From the NCBI GenBank assembly GCA_034401795.1, contig CM067370.1:56173380-56237379 (forward strand): 64,000 nt of DNA. Direction: 5' to 3'. Origin of the DNA: Chaetoderma sp. LZ-2023a (lineage: Eukaryota > Mollusca > Caudofoveata > Chaetodermatida > Chaetodermatidae). This document shows, one piece after another, positions 55,465 to 64,000 of this stretch. The position numbers and the translations under genes were made by a program. Below the pieces are notes generated by a model that was not told the DNA's origin, made no database searches, and saw only the letters and a program-made list of their open reading frames with translations. Numbering within the stretch: position 1 is the first letter of the stretch; the number at the start of each line of letters is the position of its first letter.

Positions 55465-56736
55465 ATCTCACCTGGCCTGAAAAGCCAAGTGAGTTTATGC
55501 CATGGCGACCGTCCGCCGTGTGTCCATCATCCGTCCATCGTCCGGCCGTCAACTTTTCCTTTAAGCGACTTCTCAAGAACCACTGGGCCGATTGCAATTA
55601 TATTTGACAGGAAGCATCCTTAGGCCAGAGGGATCCAAGTTTGTTTAAATGAAGCCGATCAGCCAATTTGGCCGACAGCCGTCTTGGATTTTGGCCAATT
55701 TTAGGAAATGTCTTTAAAAATCTTCTCCGAAACTGCTTGGGGGAATTGATGCAAACGTCATGAAATATGATCTTGGGTAAGAGCTGAACCAAGTTTGTTC
55801 AAGGGAACTTGATTGGTCAAAAGGTTCGACGGCCATGTTGGTTGACCTAGTTTTAGCGAAAAGGACTTCTTCAGAATGGCTAAGGGATCAGGTCGAAATT
55901 TGGCAGATATGTTTAGGTACTAAGCGCCATTAAAGTTTGTTCAAGGGAAGTTGATCCGTCAAAAATATATGGCCGCCGTGGGACAATCAAAATGTAATGT
56001 GTTTGGCGGCCATATTGGATTTTTTTATTTGCTGGATTTTGAGGCCGAAATTGGGTTTGTGGGTATTCTGATTTCATATTTGCCATTTTTGAAACTGTCG
56101 GATAAAGGGTTTGGCAGACATCTAGAATCTTTTTTCCGCCCAAAACTCCCATGCTAAAGCAATGGGAAATTCAATATGTCCTCTCGAGAACCACTGGACC
56201 GATTTCAAGTATATTGAAGAAAGCATTCTTAGGGCAAAGAGGCTCATGTTTGTTCAAACAAAGCCGATCGGCCAATTTGGTTGGCTGCCATCTTGGATTT
56301 TCGTATATTTTTAGAAATGGCTTTAAAAATCTCCGAAACCGCATTGGGGGGATCAATTCAAAACGCATGAAATATCATCTAGGGCAAGAGCTGCACCAAG
56401 TTTGATCAAGGGAACTTGATTGGCCAAATGGTTTGACGGCCATCTTGGATAACCAATTTTTTGCCAAAACAACTCCAGAACCATTGAACGGATTGGGCCA
56501 CAATTTGGGAGATATGATTAGGCACTGAGTGCCATTAAAGTTTGTTCAAGGGAAGGAGCTGCATCAGAAACATGACGGCAGTGGATCAATCAAAATGTGG
56601 CATGTTTGGTGGCCATATTGGACTTGCAAAAATGTCCACAAACTCATTTAAAAGACTACTAAACTGCCCACAAACAAATTTGACAAAAATGCATAGTGCT
56701 CCAGGTGAGCGACACGAGACCCTTGGGCCTCTTGTT
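55465..56736 (+). mobile_element. Helentron-like family C copy 2
   Basis: Left end TCTCACCTGGCCTGAAAAGC, right end CCAGGTGAGC then a GAGACCCTTGGGCCT stem and CTTGTT. It aligns with 30521-33217 without the nested insertion and contains two internal repeats of the GTTTGTTCAAGGGAACTTGA / GGCCATCTTGGAT block. No coding. Confidence 0.8.
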
Positions 56737-57313
56737 TTTTAGCTGTGAAATTGAATTAGGGACTCGTGTTTCTAATTCAACTTCAGAACTTAAAAAATTT
56801 GAATAATTCATGCATAATGAAATCATCACATGTTAAGATTTATTTTCTTTCTTTACATATAGGTAATCTAAGCCTATAAAAGTATGCAATTTTAACTATT
56901 TTATTTTCAATCATTTGGTGTGAATATGCACCTTTAAATGCTCCTAGATTTAGTAAATGCGTTTTCTCAAATAACCCCGATTTATTTCGATTTTTTACCC
57001 ATGGTAGTTTATTTAATATTGTATGAAATTACCAATACACATCATTTGTTATTTCCCTCTTCCCTTCCTTTAACTGTCTGACTGCTGTAAGCCACCTTAC
57101 AATAATGCCAATGGGCAATAATGTGTGACCTACTGAATCTTTTGAATATAATTTGAGTGAAAGCTGTTAGTAGCTGAGTCACCAAATTGTTTTCAAAATC
57201 TTCAGCATATCAAATGTTAAACCCCATGCAAAATGTAGTCTGCAGAAATTCAGCATGCAGAGAGTTAAGAGAGATGAAAAGAAATCACAGATGTTTTGAA
57301 ATGTCTTTTTCAG

Positions 57314-57414
57314 TTCTTATATCACAACAGAAGGAAAGCGTCTCGTTAATCTGGGTTTGTCTTCTGATACTGCACTCCTGGCTTTGGAATCCAATGACTA
57401 TCTTGCTGATGCAG
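57314..57414 (+). CDS. MRPL44: MRPL44 coding exon (RNase III-like domain)
   Basis: Follows TTTTTCAG. The first T completes Ser with the previous exon, then 'SYITTEGKRLVNLGLSSDT' and 'ALLALESNDYLADA', with G left over before the donor GTACTT. In L44 the segment after '..AF..SY' is '..E..R..LG......L.L..N..L...G', and this exon supplies it; the last G joins GT of the next exon to give that Gly. 101 bp. It lies 580 bp after Helentron-like copy C2. Confidence 0.9.
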
Positions 57415-57585
57415 GTACTTGAATTTATAGCCATATATATAGTATGAAGTATTTGTGATGTATATACCGTACACACAGTATATATAGTCACTTGTCATCA
57501 AGCATGTTTCTAGAGGAAGCTCATGTATATATCATAAAGTGATCGCAGTATATAGAGCATCTGGAATGACGTTCCATTTAATATC

Positions 57586-57676
57586 AATATTATCAACAGA
57601 GTTGAAGATTATCACATTACACAAGCATTAGCGAGTGTAATGTGATAAAAATCGACGAGGTTGATAATAATGTTAT
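57586..57676. repeat. Palindromic MITE-like hairpin
   Basis: ATCACATTACAC...GTGTAATGTGAT stem, with TATCAA/TTGATA outside it. Confidence 0.8.
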
Positions 57677-57939
57677 GAAATCAGATCAAGTTCTATTTAT
57701 CATGTAAACTTATATTTTGACAAATTTTCCAATAATGTCGATCCATGAAATCCATTTGAATGCACCATTTTGAACCGTTAATTTTTGTCGCTGTGACGCA
57801 TCACTTACGAAGAGTTCTGACCACAAAAAATAATGACAAACAATACACTGCTATTTCAAACTTGAAATTAGTTTTAATCCAGTTTTTAAAATTTCTGTGT
57901 CAGTCATGCAGATTTACAAGTGTATTTCATAAGTAGGTA

Positions 57940-57942
<3 letters not shown>

Positions 57943-58021
<79 letters not shown>
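57943..58021. repeat. (TA)n microsatellite, 79 bp
   Basis: Uninterrupted TA dinucleotides. Confidence 0.99.
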
Positions 58022-58023
<2 letters not shown>

Positions 58024-58085
58024 CAAAATTAAAATCAACAGCAAATTGTATCCCGTCTTGTTTGCATTTTCTTTAATAACTACAT

Positions 58086-58666
58086 GTTGACTGGGAAGTT
58101 ACTGGCGAACTTGTTGTCAGAGAAGTGATGACCGAATTAGCCCGATTGGTTGATGCCTATAGGATTTGAGGAGCTGGATTATCCTGAAACTCATACTGTT
58201 TCTAGAATTTTTGGTGAGGTGTCTAGACACTGGTGTGTAGTAACGCTCGCTTTTGTGGCATTTCCTGCAGGCAATAATAGGCAATTCTCAAACAATTGTT
58301 AAACAAGAAATATTGTTTATCTGCTCACCTGCAGGAAATGCCACAAACAATGTGGGAGAAACATTGCGCTTCTTCAAAATACGCATTCAGGAGCACATAC
58401 GCTCCATCACAAATCTCTACAAAAGCGAGCGTTGCGACACACCAGTGTCCAGACACTTCACCAAAAATGGACATTCTAGAAACAGTATGAGTTTCAGGAT
58501 AATCCAGCTCCTCAAATCCGACCCAGCAGACAATAAGGAGAAAGAAGAAAAGCCACTGGATACACCAACTCCACACAATGGAACCTATAGGCATCAACCA
58601 ATCTGTCTAATTCGGTCATCACTTCTCCGACAACAAATTCTCCAGTAACTTCCCAGTCAGCATGTA
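58086..58666 (+). pseudogene. Penelope-like GIY-YIG fragments arranged as an inverted repeat
   Basis: The right arm (58322-58664, + strand) encodes a GIY-YIG nuclease piece: 'NVGETLRFFKIRIQEHIRS', then 'CDTPVSRHFTKNGHS' and 'FRIIQLLKSDP'. The left arm (58086-58270) is its reverse complement with two internal deletions. The arms are separated by about 50 bp. The catalytic Tyr part is at the hairpin tip and incomplete. The arrangement recalls the inverted partial copies known for Penelope-like elements. Confidence 0.82.
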
Positions 58667-61600
58667 CCGTACTTTCGGGTGTATATTGCACCCTAATAGA
58701 TAACACGCAGGGCAACATTTGACAAAATATGAGCCCAAAAAGCCTTATACAGGTGTATAACACGCAGTTGTAATTCAGAAAGATCGCAAAACATAATTTT
58801 CTGACGAACGAAAATTGGTAACTTTACCGCTAGATGCAAAATAATAATAATCGCTTATCGGCTAAATAACTGGTTGTTTTTGTTTCGCCTGCGAAGCAGG
58901 ATCAAGACATAGGTATCACTTTTCCGGCGACGGCGGCGGTGTAAACTTTTAAGTTAAGTTTATATCTCAGCAATGCCTGATCCACTTGAAAGCAAACTTG
59001 GGTGCATGGTAATATACATCAAAAGGAAGCAGCCCGCCGATGAAAAGGCCATGAGGTCAAAGTTACAGGGGTCAAAGGTTACAGTATAATCTTTGTCAAT
59101 ATTTTACGTTTAGTTTTTGCATTAAACAAATGTTATTGCCTTATATCTCACCAAAGCCTTATCCAATTGGAACGAAACTTGGGTACATGGTGATATACGT
59201 CAAAAGGAAGCAGCATGCTGATGCAGACATCATGCGTTCAAGGTTATAGGGGTCAAAGATCACGGTATAATCTTTGTTAATATTTTACGTTAAGTTTTTG
59301 CATTAAACAAAAGTTATTTTCTTAGATCTCAACAATGCCTGATCCAATTGGAACCAAACTTGGGTACATGGTGGTATACATCAAAAGGAAGCAGCATGCT
59401 GATGCAGACATCATGCGGGCAAGGTTATGGGGGTCAAAGGTCACGGTATAATCTTTGTTAATGTTTTACGTTAAGTTTTTTCATTAAACAAAAGTTATTG
59501 CCTTATATCTCAGCAATGCCTAATCCAATTGGAACCGAAATTGGGTACATGGTGATATACATTGAGTGGAAGCAGCCCACTGATAAAGCGGTCATGATGT
59601 CAAGGTTATGGGGTCAAAGGTCACAGTATAATCTTTGTTAATATTTTATGTTAAGTTTTTCCGTTAAACAAAAGTTATTGTCTTATGTCTCAGCAATGCC
59701 TGATCCAATTGGTTACACGGTTACCTATAATGATAGGATGCAACGTGATGATGTTGGGGTCAGAAGGTAAAAGGTCAATATCACTGTGATCTTGATACAG
59801 AACTCTGCATTTTCAACATTAAGTTTTTGCATTTAGCAAAACCTCTCAGCTTATATTTCAGGATTGGTTATGCTTATTGAAAGTGAACTTGGGTACATGG
59901 TTACCTATAATGATAGGATGCAGCATGGTGATATTGGGATCACAAAGTCAAAGGTCAAGGTCACTGTGACCGTGATATAGAACTGTGCTAGTTTTTGTGT
60001 TTAGAAAAACTTCTCAGCTTATATTTCAGGACTGGTTAAGCCTATTGCAACTACACTTGGATACATGGTTACCTATAGTGATTGGAAGCAGTGTGATGAT
60101 GTTGGCATTACACGGTCAAAGGTCACGGTCAATGTGACTTTGATACAGAACTCTGTTATTGCAACATTAAGTTTTTGCATTTAGCAAAACTTTTCAGCTT
60201 ATATTGCAGGAGTGGTTAAGACTATTGCAACTAAACTTAGATACATGGTTACCTATAATGTTAGGAAGCAGCATGATGATGTTGGTGTCAGAAGGTCAAA
60301 GGTCAATATCACGGTGACTTTGATACAGATCTCTGCTTTTTCAACATTAAATATTTGCGTTTAGGAAAACGTCTCGGCTTATATTTCAGGATTGGTTAAG
60401 CCTATTGCATCTAAACTTAGATACACGGTTACCTATAATGATAGGATGCAACATGATAATGTTGGGATCACAAGATCCAAGGCCAAGGTCACTGTGACCT
60501 TGATATAGAACTCTCAACATTAAGTTTTTGTGTTTAGCAAAACTTTTCCGCTTATATTTCAGGATTGGTTAAGGCTATTACAACTTGGAAACCTGGTTAC
60601 CTATAATGTTAGGAAGCAGCATGATAACATTGAGGGCAGAAGGTCAAAGGGCAAGGTAACGGTGATAAACAGGGGACAGGCGAGACATTTAATTCCGCGG
60701 AATTCTTGTTATTAATATTAAACAGTTTGTTCCATACTTTAACCGTTATATAATGCATAAAAACAACTTTGAGCGATAAATACCTTCGATATAATCCTAA
60801 ACAGCTGATAAATGTCACGACCCAGTAAAATTTGGCCGTGTTTGCATCATTTCTTCTAACACAACTCATTATAAATTTTCATTGGCGTGCACGCGGGAAA
60901 TTAACCAATGGAAATTCAGAAACTGATATTCTTTTCTTAGCGATTTAATAAAGGAATGTTACTTGAAAGGTCACTGTTATGCCGGTTACATCAAAAGAAA
61001 TCTGCTTTACGACGGCTAGTTTAACAATTTGAAAACTATTTTATTGAAAAATATTACTGACTAAGGCAGCAAGAACTTTTAGCATACTTAAACAAAATAA
61101 TCTACACAATCTTTATTGCGTTGTATGTTAGTATCATCTACTAGATGAGTATAATTTGTATATAGAATGAATAGGGTTGACATTGACGACCATAACTTAC
61201 CGTACTCGGCTGAGTGAACATGAATAGCCGGTCTGTCGGGCAACCACAGTGGGGGTGGGTTAAGAGGGGTGGATTATTGGACGGTGAATATTAAGCGGAT
61301 TAGGAAGTCTGAATTCAATTAATCCCTTTATTCACATTTATTAACTGATTAAGTGAGCCACTATCTGCCCAACTTTAAACAATTTACCGACAATATTCCC
61401 CTATATATACCTGAGAATTTTCTTGAAAATTATCAATCTTCCACTTCGTTATCATCATCCATTATTCATTGTAGTGCTAGCATATATATCTACTTACCAT
61501 AGTGTATTCTAACTGCTAATTCAACTGTTCTTTCCAAATAATGTTAAAATAAACAACTGATTTTAATTGAGATGATCGTTTCTCATTTTTATCGCAACTT

Positions 61601-62143
61601 TTGACAGCTGTAAGCTTTCAGCACCTACAACCTTTCAATCCCGATCTGTCCATTGATTGGCTATAAATATCGGGGGTGGGGGTGTGGGGGGGTGTATTTG
61701 TGGAATTCCCCATAGAGATCTAGAAAAGATAGATTGCACGGCGAAATCCGGCGCAATTGTGCTCTTCACATCATTAGTCTTCCCGTCCAGTCTACTGCTT
61801 GCGATTTCCAGGGGGGTGACATACGACGAGACAAAGACAATGAGTTTGAGTTTTATTTCATCAAGTAGGATTGATACAAGTAACGTTTACAAATATATTA
61901 TGTGGAATACAATTATTACAGACAATAGAGACCTCAAGATTGGTATTACAATAATTACCAGTAAAAATTTGCTGATATCACATTTTTTAGGCTGAATTTT
62001 GCGTCCGGGAGGATGTTCTGACCAAAAATTCTGAGCCGAGAAAATGGGATAAAAGCTTATACTAACTAATACATAATACGCACCCCCTTTTGCCCTGGAG
62101 CAAAATGAGCAATAAACTACGCAATATAGGTCTGAAAGTATGG
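58667..62143. mobile_element. TA-flanked non-coding element (3.5 kb) with ~25-bp inverted ends
   Basis: Left end CCGTACTTTCGGGTGTATAT and right end reversed CCATACTTTCAGACCTATAT are bordered by TA on both sides. The left end abuts the Penelope fragment. Inside are a Helentron-like family A copy, AT-rich sequence and no transposase. Its TIR resembles the CCGTATTTCGC ends at 31350/33164. The superfamily is unknown. Confidence 0.55.
58881..60709 (+). mobile_element. Helentron-like family A copy 3 with minisatellite core
   Basis: Left end TGTTTCGCCTGCGAAGCAGG (hairpin), right end GGCGAGACA, AATTCCGCGGAATT, CTTGT. The core has about four 180-bp units of the first type (ACTTGGGTACATGG) up to 59700 and about five units of a second type (GTTACCTATAATG, GGTCAAGGTCACTGTGACCT) from 59700 to 60650. 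The order of the two unit types is the same as in copy 1. Confidence 0.78.
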
Positions 62144-62666
62144 TAGTTATAAAAGTTCATAAGTTCAACTGATGGCCCCATTAACAACCTATTCTTGACC
62201 CCCCCCTTATACATGACCCCACCCCCCCCCCCTCGCTAGTCATACGACATCACAAATGACGCCAATGTCACAAGGACCAGTGACGTCATATTTATCTCCA
62301 TCGCTACATGACCTCACAATGAAACCGATTAATTTCTAATACAGAAAGCTAAAAGCATCACTTCGATTTCTTATCATACGTTCCCAACATATTTTTAATT
62401 TCATTGTGACAGTACTGTGGAGACTGTTCCATTGACCTGCCCTCTCAAGTGGGGTAGTTGCATTATATTGAATTAAAATATGAATAGCCAACCATCACGA
62501 CCTGTCAGATTATGTTGTGTATTGCCCAATCACTTCTAGGGCCCCACATTACCATAGAAATTGCAGACATTTCTTAATGCGCCTCTAATGAGTTCTACTT
62601 TTGAACGAAATGCCATAAGTCTGAATCAAGCAAAATGTGAGGCGAAATAAATGTGATCATATACAC
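60710..62666. other. Sequence without a gene (inside and right of the TA-flanked element)
   Basis: AT-rich with C-runs near 62200-62235. Short open frames (for example 61657-61995) have no recognisable motif. Confidence 0.4.
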
Positions 62667-62686
62667 AAAGGGGATCAAAAAAATTA

Positions 62687-62780
62687 TGCACCGCCAAACA
62701 GAGTGCACTGCCAAAAAACTGCACCGCCAAAATGACCCCCACCAGCACCGCCAAAAAGCTCTGCACCGCTAAAAACCAGT
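62687..62780 (+). repeat. Short imperfect tandem repeat of GCACCGCCAAAA
   Basis: Six imperfect copies of GCAC(C/T)GCCAAAA with spacers. Confidence 0.8.
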
Positions 62781-62838
62781 CCAAACATGCCCTTATAGGG
62801 ACATACCACAGGCCACTTCCGGTCTGCCAGGGCAAAAG

Positions 62839-62885
62839 TATAAAAGGAGCCGACTTTCAGAGCTCAGATCATTCAGACTTTTGGT
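62839..62885 (+). promoter_or_regulatory. TATA-box-like promoter motif
   Basis: TATAAAAG at 62839-62846 is followed after about 25 bp by TCATTCAG, a reasonable initiator. It could be the promoter of a decayed LTR element, since no gene follows. Weak evidence. Confidence 0.3.
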
Positions 62886-63421
62886 CTCACAATGAGAACA
62901 AGCGTCCGGCACTCACAGAGATAGTCACGTCTTAGACTAAGTCGTTAGTACACTCTTGTTTGCATTTTCGCCGTCATTATTGCTAGGAAACATTTGCATT
63001 GTCACAGGGTATGTGGGATTATTGCACATTATCTAACCAATGAAGATATTTCTTATGTGTTAAGTAACCAAGGAAAATGTTTCATTGACTATTACACGTG
63101 TGTTCATATTGAGACATATGGAACAGGCTGAAAGCCTAGCTTATTTTATAAACACAGGTACACAAATGTATGCAGCACTATCCAAAGCCATCTGAAAGGC
63201 TGCATCAAATATAAATATTTGATGCATATGATGATTTCCAACCATGTGTTGGTTGCATGTGAAGAAAACATAGAAATATTATTCTGTTGATGGATTCCCT
63301 ACAAACTTAGTGTGTTGGATATTTTATTTGCATATTGTTATTTGTAACTACATGTACTAAGAATAATGGATAATTTCCCCTGGGCACACTGAAAGGAGAC
63401 TTGTGTTGTTTGCTATTGCAG

Positions 63422-63498
63422 GTCGTGAACTCAGTAGTCAGTATGTCAAGGCGTTTCTGAGGTATAGCTATCCTTATCTCCCAGAGGAAGGAATACAG
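63422..63498 (+). CDS. MRPL44: MRPL44 coding exon (RNase III-like domain, continued beyond window)
   Basis: After CTATTGCAG, GT completes Gly with the previous exon, then 'RELSSQYVKAFLRYSYPYLP' and 'EEGIQ', before the donor GTGAGT in phase 0. The match to L44 is the 'ELS..G......FL...YP.LP.EGI' segment. 77 bp. The remaining RNase III-like domain and the double-stranded RNA-binding domain must be encoded to the right of 64000. Confidence 0.92.
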
Positions 63499-63847
63499 TG
63501 AGTTTTAATACTAATACATGATGTATAGCGACTAGACTCGGGACATTTCATTACTGAATCCACAATGTTAAATATTTAGGGTCATCGTTCTTGATTTTCT
63601 GTTTTGAGAAAAATGTTGCTTTAAGCTGTTGCTGTCTGCATAGGGCATTCCTGGCTGAAATTTCTTAGCATAGTTTTCAATGGAGGAATCCAGTTTATAG
63701 GTCAATCATATGATGTCACAATCAACCTTGTTATATAGGTTGACACCACCATCCAGCGTCACAATCCACAATCATAAATGACAGAAATAGTCTGCCTTTA
63801 ACCTGGAATAGTCCGTCAAGTTGTACGAATTGTATGTCTACTATTTA

Positions 63848-64000
63848 ATAAACATAGGCAGCAACAGCACCCAGTCAAATTAGTTTCCAAAGATTCAACA
63901 GCTTACCTGTATATTCTTTTGGAAATTGAGATTCGGAGAATGCAGGGATCGATTGATCCCAACACAGGAAAAGTGTCAGTGGAGCTTAGCTAGAGATGGG
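63848..64000 (-). repeat. Dispersed repeat, reverse copy of 15150-15364
   Basis: CCAGTCAAATTAGTTT...TTCAACAG, TACCTGTATATTC, CAACACAG and GGAGCTTAGCTAGAGATGGG mirror the 15170-15320 sequence. It continues past the window edge. Confidence 0.8.

Noticed and set aside
58086-58666. Hammerhead ribozyme in the Penelope-like fragment
   Set aside because: Penelope-like elements can carry them, but I could not find the CTGATGA and GAAA core in the right arrangement.
61657-61995. 112-codon open frame
   Set aside because: Starts in a G-run, no recognisable domain and lies within a transposon-like interval.

Overview
The window is eukaryotic nuclear DNA from an animal, most likely a marine invertebrate. 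It is AT-rich with spliceosomal exons, long introns, microsatellites and a dense mixture of transposable elements (DIRS, Penelope-like, non-LTR, Tc1, hAT-like and Helentron-like). The DIRS plus Penelope load and the non-autonomous elements with minisatellite cores would suit a mollusc or another lophotrochozoan, but I cannot fix the taxon from sequence alone.

The only host gene I can support is a + strand gene for mitochondrial ribosomal protein L44 (MRPL44). Four consecutive coding exons lie at 14709-14817, 47639-47725, 57314-57414 and 63422-63498. Their splice phases chain without a break (2, 2, 1, 0 at the 3' ends) and they give one continuous L44-like N-terminal half. The introns between them are about 32.8, 9.6 and 6.0 kb and consist largely of mobile elements. 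The first coding exon (presequence) was not found, and the C-terminal half lies beyond the right edge.

Layout. 1-2.2 kb: old DIRS-like remnant (RNase H plus tyrosine recombinase). 2.5-4.26 kb: Penelope scrap, palindromes and a hAT-like element. 4.26-11.7 kb: a broken family-1 DIRS copy interrupted by a Penelope-like element (5.8-7.27 kb) and a 3.4-kb inverted-repeat element (7.84-11.2 kb). 11.7-14.65 kb: oppositely oriented satellite arrays around a 248-bp (GT)n tract. 14.7 kb: MRPL44 exon. 17.2-19.9 kb: Helentron-like element with about 180-bp and 150-bp minisatellites. 22.9-28.5 kb: a family-2 DIRS gag joined to a family-1 DIRS copy that lacks its recombinase. 28.8-29.7 and 30.5-33.2 kb: two more Helentron-like elements. 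35.2-37.9 kb: another family-2 gag/family-1 RT remnant. 39857-46885: a structurally complete, apparently young DIRS retrotransposon (gag, RT-RNase H, tyrosine recombinase, near-identical inverted terminal repeats and an internal complementary region). 47.6-49.2 kb: MRPL44 exon and a Tc1 remnant split by a non-LTR insertion with a 13-bp target duplication. 49.6-52.5 kb: DIRS gag remnant. 53.1-54.7 kb: Tc1 element with one stop codon. 55.5-56.7 kb: Helentron-like copy. 57.3 kb: MRPL44 exon. 58.1-62.1 kb: Penelope hairpin and a TA-flanked element carrying another Helentron-like copy. 63.4 kb: MRPL44 exon.

The most notable points are three. The complete DIRS element has an internal complementary region that spells out its circle junction, and its terminal repeats carry an NRF-1-type motif. 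Several unrelated-looking repeat families share one terminal architecture (sub-terminal inverted repeat, 3' hairpin, final CTTGTT). All recognisable DIRS segments lie in the sense orientation of MRPL44.
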